In this document: positions 28,260 through 38,057 of the stretch, piece by piece | How the letters are laid out: each line of letters opens with the position of its first letter | Position numbering within the stretch: position 1 is the first letter of the stretch | Assembly: GCA_905221605.1 (NCBI GenBank) | Contig: CAJNDS010000676.1 | Location: forward strand, 1-64,000 | Source of the DNA: Symbiodinium natans | Lineage: Eukaryota > Sar > Dinophyceae > Suessiales > Symbiodiniaceae | Direction of reading: 5' to 3' | DNA length: 64,000 nucleotides | Position numbers and translations under genes: made by a program | The notes under the pieces: model-generated | Told to the model about the DNA's origin: nothing | The model's input: the letters and a program-made list of their open reading frames with translations, nothing else | Databases searched by the model: none

Positions 28260-29030
28260 GAAGCCCTGAATCGCGCATGGGCTTCTTCTGAACCATCAAC
28301 CGTGCCCACCCTCCCCAACATAAGCTGAAAACCATGGTGCGGCAGAGTGGGTCCCTAAACCCGCAGAGTGGGTGCCCTAAACCCTTAGTCGCAACTCCGT
28401 TGAGATCCTTCATTAACCCTACAGGGCCTGTAGAAGGTGTACATGAGGGCAGAAACCCTTAGCTTTATACCAGGTTGGTGATGGATTCCAATTTCAGGTG
28501 CAGGGTTTCGATGCAATGAAGATGGAGACATTCTCTGGCACTTGGGGGTTTCCGGATGTTGGGGGATGGCTTCAATAAACCTCAACTCTCACTCATATGG
28601 GAACCCCCTAAACCCTCCTGAGCCCTAAATCCCCAGCCCCCTTAAGCCCAAACCCTACACCCTAAACCTTTTGAAACCACACAAGGCACTCTGCCCCGGC
28701 TTTGCAGGGCTCTCCTGCGATCTTGGAATGCCTCTCTCCTGAGCCCCATAAAAAAGTCTCTTTCGGGTTTAGGGTTTAGGATTTAGGGTTCAGGGTTTAG
28801 GTTTTAGGGTTGAGGGTTTAAGGTATTTTCCTGCTGCACAGCTGGGGCGAGTCCGTGGGTTCAGGGTTTAGGGTTTACAGCTTTGGGTTCAGCTAGGGCT
28901 TTAGGGCTTAGACAGTGTGAGTTTCGAGGCTACAGCGAAAGTTTGCCATTCAATCGCAATTTCCTTTGAAGACTAAACAACTGCCAGGAAACACGAGTTC
29001 CAAACACAGACCTCAAGATTTACTGGAGTT
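28260..29030. other. No exon supported
   Basis: Degenerate CCCTAAA and TTTAGGG units (28600-28670, 28765-28905) between short conflicting frames. Confidence 0.4.
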
Positions 29031-29031
29031 A

Positions 29032-29274
29032 CTAGAGGACGTCCACAGCTACAACGTCAACCCCAAAACAGCTAGCAAAATGCACAGTCTGACCCCGAAC
29101 CCGTGAAACCGTTTCGCCTAAACACCCCTTGACCAACCCCTGCACTGAACCCGCACATGTCTTTGGTTTCGACCCCTTGTTGTAAGGGTCTAAATCCCAT
29201 TCCCTTGCGCAAGCGTCGGCATGTGTAGTTTGCCTCACCCACCATACACAGGAGATCTGCAGTGCACTGTTCAT
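29032..29274 (-). CDS. Unrecognised exon
   Basis: The frame includes DACAREWDLDPYNKGSKPKT, CAGSVQGLVKGCLGETVSRV and RGQTVHFASCFGVDVVAVDV. Spaced Cys. No family recognised. Confidence 0.4.
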   Translation of the reverse strand: MNSALQISCVWWVRQTTHADACAREWDLDPYNKGSKPKTCAGSVQGLVKGCLGETVSRVRGQTVHFASCFGVDVVAVDVL

Positions 29275-29389
29275 TGGTCTCGCAGACCTTCGCGGGAGAT
29301 TTCGACCCTCTGGGGTTTCAGGGCCTCTTTGTTCCCACTCTCAAGCTTAGTCCTGCGGCTCGGGCAGGACGGCCTATTGAACCCTGATA

Positions 29390-29519
29390 CTTGGAGGCTC
29401 ATGGTACTTCTTAACGAATTATAACTGTACTTGTGACCATAATGGGGCACTTAAGGGGCCTATAAGTGGGTCATAAGTGCAGTTCTAACTGGCTAATAAA
29501 AGTACCATGAACCTCCAAG
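29390..29519. mobile_element. Palindromic element, family A (complete)
   Basis: It starts CTTGGAGGCTCATGGTACTT and ends AGTACCATGAACCTCCAAG, 130 bp. CCTG occurs just outside both ends (with one extra base on the left), a possible 4-bp duplication. Confidence 0.85.
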
Positions 29520-29959
29520 TACCTGCAGCAAGGCTACAGAGCTTTTACGGCTCAATAGCAATGCTGATACGGACAGCCGCTGTCCCTGACAATTAGGGGG
29601 TTGCACCTCCTTCAGTTGCTTCTTCTACCCTGCTCCGCCAGACCAAGTCCCCTCACGGTGGTGCTACATACCTGCATGCATGAGTGATTGCTGAGTTGCA
29701 TGTTGCAGCTCGCTTGGGTTTTCCGGAAAGCAGTATTTCAATATGCCACTGCAGGAGCTTCCCATATGTTGCAGCTCTCTTGTATCGAGCTCGGGGTTTG
29801 TCAGTAGCAGCTGCTCAATCGGTCGACATCCTACTCCTTTGACCGCAGGCCTGAAATCCTTGAAGCTTGTTAAGCCATGCAGCTTTTTGGTTTCGGGACC
29901 CCAAGCCTTCCCACTTAAACACTACCTGCTAGCTTCGCTAAAGCACTAGATCGCCCAAG

Positions 29960-30055
29960 CAGCCCCAAACCCCAAACCCAATACCCTAAACCCCAAACCC
30001 TAAATCCAAAACCCTAAACCCTACACCCTAAACCCTAAATCCTAAACCCTAAACC
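29960..30055 (-). repeat. CCCTAAA/CCCCAAA array
   Basis: Mixed units with CCCAATA and CCAAAAC variants. Confidence 0.75.
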
Positions 30056-30223
30056 CTTCCAAAGCCAATGCCCTCGGCCTCCCCTCGCTTCTTCAAGGCC
30101 GGTTCCGCCATGCGGGCGGCCGAAGCCGTAGAGGCGAGTGTCGCCACGATGGCTGCAAAGCGAGCCATCTCCTCTTTTGAAGTAGGGTGTAGGGTTTAGG
30201 GTGGGCCCTTGCGGGTTTCGGTT

Positions 30224-30410
30224 TAGGGGTTAGGGGTGTTAGGGGTGTTAGGGGGGTTAGGGGGGTTAGGGGGGTTAGGGGGGTTAGGGGGGTTAGGGGG
30301 GTTAGGGGGGTTAGGGGGTTAGGGGGGTTAGGGGGGTTAGGGGGGTTAGGGGGGTTAGGGGGGTTAGGGGGGTTAGGGGGGTTAGGGGGGTTAGGGGGGT
30401 TGACGGGTTG
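30224..30410 (+). repeat. TTAGGGGGG array, about 19 units
   Basis: A homogeneous 9-bp repeat (GGGGGGTTA) with one 8-bp unit. It differs from the TTTAGGG found elsewhere in both the loss of one T and the six-G run. Confidence 0.9.
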
Positions 30411-30544
30411 ACGGGGTTGAGGGGGTCGTGTGTTTTCGAGCGCTTAAGGCAGGTTACGGTTCCGTCCTTAAGCCGTTTTAAGTGGAAGCTTGGAGAGGAT
30501 GTGAGGGGGCCGAAGGTGGCCTTGGGCTCCACTTAGTAGCTTCA

Positions 30545-30805
30545 TTATTTAGGGCTTGGGCTTCCTGGGGGTGCTCGAAACACTTCACAGTGAGGATTCA
30601 TGAGCGTTCTTTGTGAGGCTTCGAAACCCCAGATGCATGCGGCATCTTCAAAGAAATTTTTGCGCACTCCGTGGCCGTCCATGCGTTTGGACCACTAGGA
30701 CATTGAGTCGTAGACTGGCGCCGTCGTTTCGTTTTTGTGTTGAAGCAAACGGTGTGCACGCTGCTCGCGGCTCCAGCACTCGTCCTCTGGCAGATTGCAA
30801 CTCAC
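30545..30805 (-). CDS. Exon with an in-frame TAG, unrecognised
   Basis: After TTCAAG|GTGAG the frame reads VSCNLPEDECWSREQRAHRL, LQHKNETTAPVYDSMS, then TAG (30695-30697), and goes on without a shift as WSKRMDGHGVRKNFFEDAAC, IWGFEASQRTLMNPHCEVFR and APPGSPSPK to a TAA. Both halves look strongly coding. A nonsense mutation, an assembly error, readthrough or a recoded stop are all possible. Confidence 0.5.
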
Positions 30806-31039
30806 CTTGAAGGACAAGTGCCTAAATTAGGAACATTCAGGAACCAATTAACAATACTTAATACCCAAACTATTTATCCTTCCCAGCAATCATCTTCCAA
30901 GCGGCTCCTGGCACTTGGGACCCTGACAGCTCCAGCAATCCCAAACCTCCTGAATCTGTCATGGAGGTCAGAGAGGGTGATATATTTGGGATTTGTGGTG
31001 GGGGGCCATAGAATCCATAGAACTTTGAACCAAACAGGC

Positions 31040-31168
31040 GCCCAGGAAACCCAAAACCCCGCCCCCTCCCCGTTGATCCAGTGGCCTCTTCAGCTTTGTG
31101 AAGATGTCTTTGTCAAGAAACGGAAAGATCTTTGCTGTGAGCCAAGTGCCGTGCGACCGGTTCGACAT
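31040..31168 (-). CDS. Unrecognised exon
   Basis: The frame reads NRSHGTWLTAKIFPFLDKDI then FTKLKRPLDQR. It is on the same strand as and upstream of 30545-30805. The frame beyond QRGGG is probably intron. Confidence 0.4.
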
Positions 31169-31494
31169 GTATGGTTGCAGGTTGAGTGTTTAGGGTGAGG
31201 CGCGTGCGCCCTGGAAATGCCAAGCATGGACCCTGCAGCAGTGCGGCAGTGCGAAGAGAGCACGCGCACACGGCATTTGGCAAGAACAAAAGCGGGGTTC
31301 GTCGGCCAACCTGCCTTAAGTGCCCGAATACGGATACAATCAGTACCATGAACCAAGTGCTGACAAGGCTACCACAACCGGTGTCGGTTCGGCCCCGTGA
31401 GCGCTTTCACGGAGACGCAGTGTGAGTGGCAGGCCCCGCATGCCGGACGGTCGCGGCCCTCAACTGCCCTCCCTAGAACGGGTGTGGCTAGCCT

Positions 31495-31840
31495 CTACCT
31501 TCTGCGCGGATAAAGCTTTGCTGTGTCGAGGCGCATGAACAACACCAAACCCCGAAGGCCAGTTTCAGTCTGGGGGAATTTGTAGGAAGAAGGGGACATT
31601 TTTGGTATGTGGCCGTCGTGAAGATGAGTACCTGGGAGGGCAAAAGGCCCCACAGCGCGCCATAGTGCACCCAACGAGAGCTCTTGAACCCACGCGAAGC
31701 ACGACTCCACTCCGTGTTGCCACGCTTGTGTGTGTATGGCGCAGAACCTCTTGACCCAACGCGCTCCCACAGCATGAACCCCATGCTCCCACATTTTCCA
31801 TGCCGCAACGGCCGCCGCAGTCATCGTGCATTGTGCCGGG
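31495..31840 (-). CDS. Tryptophan-rich unrecognised exon
   Basis: The frame includes MTAAAVAAWKMWEHGVHAVG, ARWVKRFCAIHTQAWQHGVE, FAWVQELSLGALWRAVGPFA and MSPSSYKFPQTETGLRGLVL. Spaced aromatic residues suggest a folded or membrane-associated helix bundle. Two other minus frames are open in part. Confidence 0.4.
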
Positions 31841-32129
31841 GGCTCCGGGGTGACGCGGGGGGACTGTAAGGCTTGCCTCGCCACTCGTTCCACTCAAAAT
31901 ACAAAAAGCGCACTGTCATGTGCACCTGTGAGACATGGTGACTGGGACCTCTCTGTACACATCTTTGTTCTCTTCACTACAAGGCTGCTTCCATGGCTTC
32001 GGCTTCCTTCAGAGACTTCTGGTCATCCAGACTGGGCAGGAAGTAGAACGCCAGCTGTCCTTCACAAGGCCCCTATATGGGTCTTATCCTGGTGTGTCCG
32101 GGGACGAACCCACAAGACACCCAAAAGAC

Positions 32130-32460
32130 AACCCTCCTCATGGGCAAGAAGGAGATGTAGGGAGGAACGGCCGAACGTCCTTTGATCTGACAGGCTGTCT
32201 CCATGGCGTTGCTGAAGCTGGACCGTGTGCGCTCAGCCTCAGGAACGAACAACGGTGGGACCCTATTTTTCCTCGCCTTTCTTACAACCCATGAACACTT
32301 ATCAAAGGGGTCCATTCGGGAAAACGTACTCGAAAGCGAAGTCTCATGCAAAATGACTTTAGAAAGAAGATGGCCATGAACGATATCTACAAGGGGGTGA
32401 GATCGACCCCAGGAATGGCCCCATCCAACGATTGCTCCGAAGATGCACACGACCCTCTGC
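32130..32460 (-). CDS. Unrecognised exon next to a family C element
   Basis: The frame includes LVDIVHGHLLSKVILHETSL, SRMDPFDKCSWVVRKARKNR and VPPLFVPEAERTRSSFSNAM. It begins directly downstream of the element at 32463-32573, which is probably its intron. A further exon-like frame (FYFLPSLDDQKSLKEAEAME at about 31990-32060) may follow. Confidence 0.4.
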
Positions 32461-32462
32461 TA

Positions 32463-32573
32463 CTTGGTAGCCCAATAACAATGTTGCAATAGGGGTACCC
32501 CTTTTTGGGTTGGTGACTTTGCAAGGGAACCGAACCCAAAAAAAGAGCAAAAGGGCACTACTGGGCTACCAAG
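32463..32573. mobile_element. Palindromic element, family C
   Basis: CTTGGTAGCCCAATAACA ... TACTGGGCTACCAAG with GCTA/GCTT on the two sides (3 of 4 match). Inner AACCCAAAAAAAGAG and GGGGTACCCCTTTTTGGGTT. Confidence 0.8.
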
Positions 32574-32579
32574 GCTTAA

Positions 32580-32720
32580 GCAACAGGAGCTGGCAAGGAC
32601 AAGGGTGGGGACCAGATTTCTGATGCTTGCTTTCTCCACTTCTCAGCTGGGAGACAAGACATATGAGCGACCTTTGCGAAACAGAGGGGTCCCAAGGACG
32701 GGGGGGGGGGGGAGGCCTTT
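32580..32720 (-). CDS. Possible exon, unrecognised
   Basis: The frame reads KVAHMSCLPAEKWRKQASEI then WSPPLSLPAPVA and meets the family C element. Plus-strand frames overlap. Confidence 0.3.
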
Positions 32721-32884
32721 CGCGGGCTAAGAAATTCACCGAGCTGCCGCGCTCTCCACAACCTGGATGTCGGGCATCGGAAGTCCCGAAACACGGAAGC
32801 GGTCATACAGCATCCTCAGGGGATAACAGGGATAACCGCAAGATTCAGAAGCCTTGTTTTGATCCCCTTTTTCCAGTTCTCGCA

Positions 32885-33020
32885 GAGACCTGCCGAGTTC
32901 TTAAGTGCAGACGACTCTGTGGATCCTGCGCCTAAAGATGCTTTCCACAATTGGCCCCCGTCATCGTGGGCTGAAGATGTTGGCCCCCCTCTCCCTGCTA
33001 TCCCACTACCCCGACAGAAA
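32885..33020 (+). CDS. Possible plus-strand exon
   Basis: After TTCTCGCAG the frame reads PAEFLSADDSVDPAPKDAFH then NWPPSSWAEDVGPPLPAIPL, up to CCCCGACAG. No domain recognised. Confidence 0.35.
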
Positions 33021-33075
33021 CCTCCGCGCCCCAGCCCCAAAAGCCTCAAAAGCCTTGTCAAAGACTCCCCGCCCA

Positions 33076-33370
33076 AATCCGCTGAGGCCCCTTGGGCCGT
33101 GGTGTATGGGTAGCACAAAGCAGGCACCCCACACCACCCCCCAAACGAACCCCCAACCCCCAACCCCCACCCCCAACCCCCACCCCACAACCCCACCCAG
33201 TGGTTGCGGACGACATGCTGAGAGGGCTGCGCTGGGCCAGGCCGAGGCGGGTGGCGCAATGTGGCGCAGCGGTAAAATTAAACCCTAAACCTAAGATCTC
33301 CCTCCCAACCCCCCAACCCCACCCCCCGCCCCCCCCCCCCCCTCCCCCCCCCCCACCCCCCCCCCCCCCC
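33076..33370. mobile_element. Dispersed GAGGCGGGTSGCG element, with C-rich inserts
   Basis: Left CCGCTGAGGCCCCTTGGGCC, then TGTATGGGTAGCACAAAGCA and GGCACCCC; right GCGCTGGGCCAGGCCGAGGC, then GGCGCAGCGGTAAAATTAA at 33283. CCCCAACC repeats fill 33135-33200 and a C-run follows at 33320-33370. Confidence 0.55.
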
Positions 33371-33379
33371 AAATCGGTC

Positions 33380-33900
33380 TCCTCATTCCAAGAAGGGCAT
33401 CCCTCATTTGCTCCAGGGTCTGCTGTGCCAGCGGGGACTCGCATCCTCGTGTCAACACGAGCCCTAAAGGGTCACAGGCTCAGGGCTCCAGCTTTCCCCA
33501 GCTACCTTCTGTTTAAGGTACCTCAACCCCGAAACCATTTTTGAACCCGTGCTATGCAACCCCTAAACCCCTGAACCCATAATTAAACCCCCAAACCCCC
33601 AAACCCCAATACCCTGAACGGGCTTATGTGGGGCTTGGGCTTTTTTGCGGGGAAGCTAACGGCAAGATACTCAAAGCTTCGTGTGGCCAGGGAGTGCTTG
33701 GCTTCGCATGGCTTCGGTTGCGAGATCGGGGTACGGTGCGCAGTGCGCAGAACTTGGGAAAAGCTTTGGTGTCTACGGCAAGGCAACTCGTGGACAAGTA
33801 GCTGGACTAAAAAGAAGAAGTCAGCTCTTTGCTTCTAGCCAATACAATCAACGAGTGGTGCGCTGAGTTCTTCGATAGGGACCTTAGAGTCTCAGAAACG
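33380..33900. other. No exon supported
   Basis: Short overlapping frames; CCCCAAA units near 33575-33610. Over 33915-34290 three frames on both strands are open and I could not choose one. Confidence 0.35.
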
Positions 33901-34561
33901 GGGGCCTTTTTGGTATGTGGAGCCCCCCATTTTGTGGCGCCTTCTTGGCGCATGAATGTCTCGAAAGCCTCGCCGTCGGCAATGTGAGATGCCAGCTCGC
34001 CTTGGCATCGAGCCCTCTGCTGAACTCCTCATCTGTGCTTTCTATGGGCTTCTTACTGCCATTGCCAATGGAATTGCAAGGGTTATTGCTGGAAGCTCGC
34101 CAGCCCAAACAACAAGGTCCAGACGAGAAACTGAATACAGACCTGCGCAAACCGTTGCTCTGGATTGTTTCTCCGTGACGCTATGCAGGCGCCCTGATTC
34201 AGCTTGTCAAGATCGCTTGCAACATTACGGAAAATCACGCGGCACAGTTATTGATCGCAACCAGGATCACACCCCTCAACTCACGTGATTAAGACACATT
34301 CTCTGACAGTAGCTCAAAAAAAAGAAGCCCAGAACACAGGCAGTAGCTTCCCGTATCCTGGCCTCGAAAGTCCAACGATGCCCCGACCCCTATGCAAACC
34401 GACATCGACAACACTCGAAGTCTGCCTTCCGTTTCTTGACGATGCGTTCGATTTCAGGATTTTAGGCGGACACGTGTAAGGTCGCTCCCTCCGACAAAGG
34501 GGAAACAAGGGTTTAGGGCTTTGGGGTCTCAAGTTTTGTTGAAACAGTTGAAGGGTCAGTC

Positions 34562-35065
34562 GTGGTGTACTCTACACAGCAAGACAGGCTAGCAGTACCG
34601 CTCCACACAATGCGTGCATGTGTGCTGCAGCCTTTGCTGTTTAATGGGAATGAACGCATGGTGACATGCACATTATATCAGGAACAGCAGCGGCGAATGC
34701 TTTGTTGTTCCGTTTGTAGGACCAAGCTCAAGCCCTCTTCGGCGTGCCGCCAAGGCCACCCACCAGGTTCGAGCCATGGCGCCACGCGCTTTTCAGCGCC
34801 CTCCCAGGTGTTTCGAGGGCTTCAGGGATGTACCCGTTTAAAGCTGTTGGGTTGGCTGGTTTCCCTGCCACAAAAGCTTTCCCGTGGCATCATTATGGTT
34901 CTTGGGGTGGAGGGGGAGGGAACATGTAGAAACCCATGTTGCTACAGGAAGAGCCCGCGAGAGTGTTTGAAGGTCTTTGGCTTTTTCATCGTGAGCCGCG
35001 CAGAACGTGGCACTGCATTCGAGAGGCATAGCCGGAGGCTCAATCCGCTGAGGCCTCGGCCCTAG
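34562..35065 (+). other. Long open plus frame of doubtful coding value
   Basis: A 167-codon plus frame runs from an ATG at 34562, but its composition is irregular, no domain is recognised and the end overlaps the dispersed element at 35043. I list it as unassigned. Confidence 0.25.
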
Positions 35066-35247
35066 CTTTATGGGCAGCACGAAGCATACACCCCACCTCT
35101 CATCCCCCACCCCCATCGCCAACCGTGTGCGCATGAACCCTAAACCCTAAACCCTAAACCCTAAACCCTAAACCCTAAACCCTAAACGCAAGCGCCTCGC
35201 AGCTGAGCAGGCCCCGGCCGAGGCGGGTCGCGCAGCGTTAAGATTAA
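35043..35247. mobile_element. Dispersed GAGGCGGGTCGCG element with a CCCTAAA array inside
   Basis: Left CCGCTGAGGCCTCGGCCC with TTTATGGGCAGCACGAAGCA; right GGCCCCGGCCGAGGCGGG with TCGCGCAGCGTTAAGATTAA. CCCTAAA units at 35135-35188 occupy the position of the poly-C in the copies at 13.5 kb and 33.1 kb. Confidence 0.55.
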
Positions 35248-35374
35248 CTTGGTAGCCCAGTCACCCTAAACCCTAAACCCTAAACCCTTTTTGGGGTTGG
35301 CTACTTTAGATTTAGAACGGACCCAGAACGAAAAGTGGTGGGGAGAAAAAAACGGGTGGCACTGGGCTACCACG
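35248..35374. mobile_element. Palindromic element, family C, TTAA duplication, carrying a CCCTAAA insert
   Basis: CTTGGTAGCCCAGT ... ACTGGGCTACCACG is flanked by TTAA on both sides (35244-35247 and 35375-35378). Three CCCTAAA units (35262-35290) interrupt the left arm at ACCC, where other copies have ACCCTTTTTGGG uninterrupted. Confidence 0.8.
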
Positions 35375-35430
35375 TTAACTTTCGCCTGGGACTTTTTGGA
35401 AGCTGATGAGGACCGCTTGGGCTTGGACCA

Positions 35431-35493
35431 CCCTAAACCCTAAACCCTAAACCCTAAACCCTAAACCCTAAACCCTAAACCCTAAACCCTAAA
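35431..35493 (-). repeat. CCCTAAA array, about 9 units
   Basis: Perfect units. The 55 bp between it and the family C element reads FAWDFLEADEDRLGLDH on the plus strand and SKPKRSSSASKKSQAK on the minus strand; either could be an exon. Confidence 0.85.
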
Positions 35494-35499
35494 CTTGGC

Positions 35500-36138
35500 G
35501 CCTGTGAGAACGGTCGGTGGCTGCCATTGCCTGCTTGTAGATGGCCAGGAGGCTCTGGAAGTCTTTGGTGCCTGGCTTACCCAAAGGGTCCATGTACCCA
35601 GACGGGGTTTGGGGTTTAGGGTTTAGGGTTTAGGGTAACTGTACTTATAACTGTACCTATTCCCATATGAAGCAGGGTTTATATTACTGTTGTTGGTGAG
35701 TGTATATAAGGTTCCTTTTTAATATTGGTGAGTGTACATACCTGGTGTCCTTTTGGGGGTACAAGAAATATATACCCTGCTTCATATACGTTCCACAGTA
35801 GCTGTGGGGCCCAAACATGTGCCATATGGGTACATGGACCTGAGGGTTCGAGAGCGAAAGCTCATTGGATCTCATTGGTGGCTTGAAAAGCAGCTACAGA
35901 AGTGCGGTGCCCAACAGGGCTCGATGAAGGTGTACAGACGGAGCTAGGTTAGTGCATGCCACGCCATGTCCCGCTTGAAAGAAAAATGGGCTCGCATCAC
36001 CCGTAGAGGACAGCCTACACTTTCTTCGACTTCGCCAGGAAGGCTGGGGAAGTTCTGGAGAATCTGGGAGAATGTGGCGGGCTGGCTACAGAAACAGGCA
36101 TAAGACCTCCAACTCCTCCTCTCCCCTACTACAGTATC
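35500..36138. other. No exon supported
   Basis: It contains a family A-like fragment (ACTGTACTTATAACTGTACC near 35640) and a local inverted pair, TATACCCTGCTTCATAT (35771) against ATATGAAGCAGGGTTTATA (35666). Confidence 0.4.
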
Positions 36139-36169
36139 CGAGACCAGGTCAGCACGTGAGCCAGACATG

Positions 36170-36415
36170 CGGAGCATGAAGCCACAATGTTGCGAAAGAC
36201 GTACCCAAAAATGGACCTGCGACGTGCAGCCGTGACGCCGAAGCCTCCGAAGCCTTGAACGCTAAAAACTTAGGGTGTAGGGTTTGAGGTCTATAGGGCA
36301 CTCCGGCGAATCCCTCTGCACAGAGCCCACTTACGTGTCTCCACCCGATGTCCGTCATGGCACAGCGCTCGTACTGCGCAAGCGCGTGCGATCCAAACTC
36401 ATAGCCTGAGCTCAT
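36170..36415 (-). CDS. Two unrecognised exons with an 80-bp intron
   Basis: Exon 36335-36415 reads GYEFGSHALAQYERCAMTDI then GWRH and ends at ACAC|GTAAGTGGGC, a canonical donor. The intron ends near GCGTTCAAG and contains CCCTACACCCTAAG, a degenerate telomere-like tract. The next exon starts with ASEASASRLHVAGPFLGTSF in the phase-0 frame. No family recognised. Confidence 0.45.
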
Positions 36416-36529
36416 GACACGGCGGAATCTTAGTCTTGTGCGACAACGAACAGAAAGAACCGGGTGTGGGAAGAGCGCTTCAGACTTAAGAGCCGCTGAA
36501 CAGCGTCTGTGCCTCTGCTCGAAGCGTTC

Positions 36530-36625
36530 TAACCCTAAACCCTAAACCCTAAACCCTAAACCCTAAACCCTAAGCCCTAAGCCCTAAGCCCTAAGCCGTA
36601 AGCCCTAAGCCCTAAGCCCTAAGCC
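36530..36625 (-). repeat. CCCTAAA array grading into CCCTAAG
   Basis: CCCTAAA units followed by a homogeneous CCCTAAG run. Confidence 0.85.
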
Positions 36626-36629
36626 CTAA

Positions 36630-36790
36630 AGGTGGAGAGGTTATAAGGGCTTCTGGAGGTCGAGGACTTCGGATCGGGGGACTTCGGATCTCGCCCTCGG
36701 CCACGTCCATGTAGTCGTCGAAGACGCCTCGAATCTTCCACCAGATTCCTCGGTTTCGTGGTGGCCTTCGGAAGGTGTTGACAGGCTTTG
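36630..36790 (-). CDS. Unrecognised exon after a pyrimidine-rich intron
   Basis: The frame reads RNRGIWWKIRGVFDDYMDVA then EGEIRSPPIRSPRPPEALIT. The upstream intron (minus sense) is a long CT-rich tract ending CACCCGCAAAG. Confidence 0.45.
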
Positions 36791-36799
36791 CGGGTGATA

Positions 36800-36803
36800 G
36801 GAT

Positions 36804-36854
<51 letters not shown>

Positions 36855-37030
36855 GAGAGAGACGGAAAGAAAGAAAAAAAGAAAGGAAGGAACGGACAGA
36901 AAGGAAGGAAGGAAATAAGAAAGATAGAAAGAAGCAATAAGTAAATAAATACAAAAATAAAGAAAGAAGGAAAGAATGGAAGAACGAAAGAAGTCAATAA
37001 AGAAACAAAGAAAGATATAACTATAACACA
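36800..37030. repeat. (GA)n microsatellite and purine-rich tract
   Basis: (GA)n at 36806-36862 followed by GAAAGAAGGAAAG-type repeats. Ser/Leu-rich translations are artefacts. Confidence 0.9.
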
Positions 37031-37034
37031 AAAG

Positions 37035-37112
37035 AGGAAGTCCTTGAATCCAAGTGGCGATCCATGTCCAAGAGAATCGCATGGCGCTCCCGCATCTCCA
37101 TGCCCTGCCTGT
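37035..37112 (-). CDS. Unrecognised helical exon
   Basis: The frame reads RQGMEMRERHAILLDMDRHL then DSRTS and enters the CT-rich intron. It is probably spliced to 36630-36790. Confidence 0.4.
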
Positions 37113-37147
37113 CAGTTGCACACCATGTTGCCCCCTTTGTCTTCCAG

Positions 37148-37256
37148 AGGGTCCATCTGTAGTGCCATTTTATGGAGTTATATGTTCCCCAAAAATCCTA
37201 TTTCATATGGTTTTTCGTACCTAATTCCAGAATGGTACTACGGATGGACCCCTCTC
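37148..37256. mobile_element. Palindromic element, family D
   Basis: AGAGGGTCCATCTGTAGTGC ... GGTACTACGGATGGACCCCT, near-perfect inverted ends of over 20 bp. Confidence 0.85.
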
Positions 37257-37703
37257 GGGGTCTCCTCTCTCTTCGTCCATGCCCCTCATTGTTTCACGCC
37301 CGCGAATTTCGAGACTCAGGAGTTCTTACACTCAGGTAGATTTCGGATACTTCACGTGAAGCGCTGAAGTCACATGGGATCGACCTGACCACCACCAAGA
37401 AATGCAAATACGTGCCCAAAACCCTTTTCCCAAACGGTTGTACTTCCACCCCCCCTCTCTCTGCACCCCGGCCTAAGGCTGTCACTCGAAACCCGAAGCA
37501 GTTCCACCCCAAACCCTAAGAGGATCCGGGCCCCGCCGGGGCCAGCGAGATTGACTCAGTCGAAGTACGGACCAGGCGAGGATCAAGAAAAACGTTTTGG
37601 GGCCGGGCCTCAACTAAGTAGAACATGGCCGTCGCCCAAACAACCATCAGGTAGGTCGTAAGCAAGGACTCCCCAGAGTCAACCGAGACCAGCACACTGG
37701 TAC

Positions 37704-37803
37704 GGTTTAGGATTTAGGGTTTAGGGTTTAGGGGTTCGGGTTTAGGGTTTAGGGTTTAGGGTTTAGGGTTTAGGGTTTAGGGTTTACGGTTTAGGGTTTA
37801 GGG
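37704..37803 (+). repeat. TTTAGGG array, about 13 units
   Basis: Mostly perfect units. 37380-38050 otherwise holds no firm exon; a (TATC)n/(TA)n microsatellite lies at 37930-38045. Confidence 0.9.
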
Positions 37804-37929
37804 CTACCCTAACACTTGACCCACTTGAACCCCGCCGTGCCCTGCGGGCCTCTGGCGAGCCGCCTTTGTTGAGTTGCTCCTCCTGGCAGTCGCAGCCCTC
37901 TGCCGAGCTCTTTCGCCCCTTTACTTGTG

Positions 37930-38045
37930 TGTATACATATATACATATATCTATATCTATAGATAGATAAATAAAGATATACATATATATATATATGCAT
38001 ATATCTATCTATCTATCTATATATATATATATATACATATAATAG
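37930..38045. repeat. TA/TATC microsatellite
   Basis: ATATACATATAT and CTATCTATCTATC runs. Confidence 0.85.
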
Positions 38046-38057
38046 CATACATACATA

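Noticed and set aside
30311-30532. ORF ending in (PLTPLT)n
   Set aside because: Product of the TTAGGGGGG array read on the minus strand.
32820-32840. I-SceI-like homing site (GGGATAACAGGGATAA)
   Set aside because: It differs from the I-SceI site in several bases, no homing endonuclease is nearby, and the similarity is expected by chance.
36612-37121. 169-codon minus ORF with Leu/Ser-rich middle
   Set aside because: The middle is a (GA)n/purine microsatellite read on the other strand; only the ends (36630-36790, 37035-37112) look like exons, in different frames.
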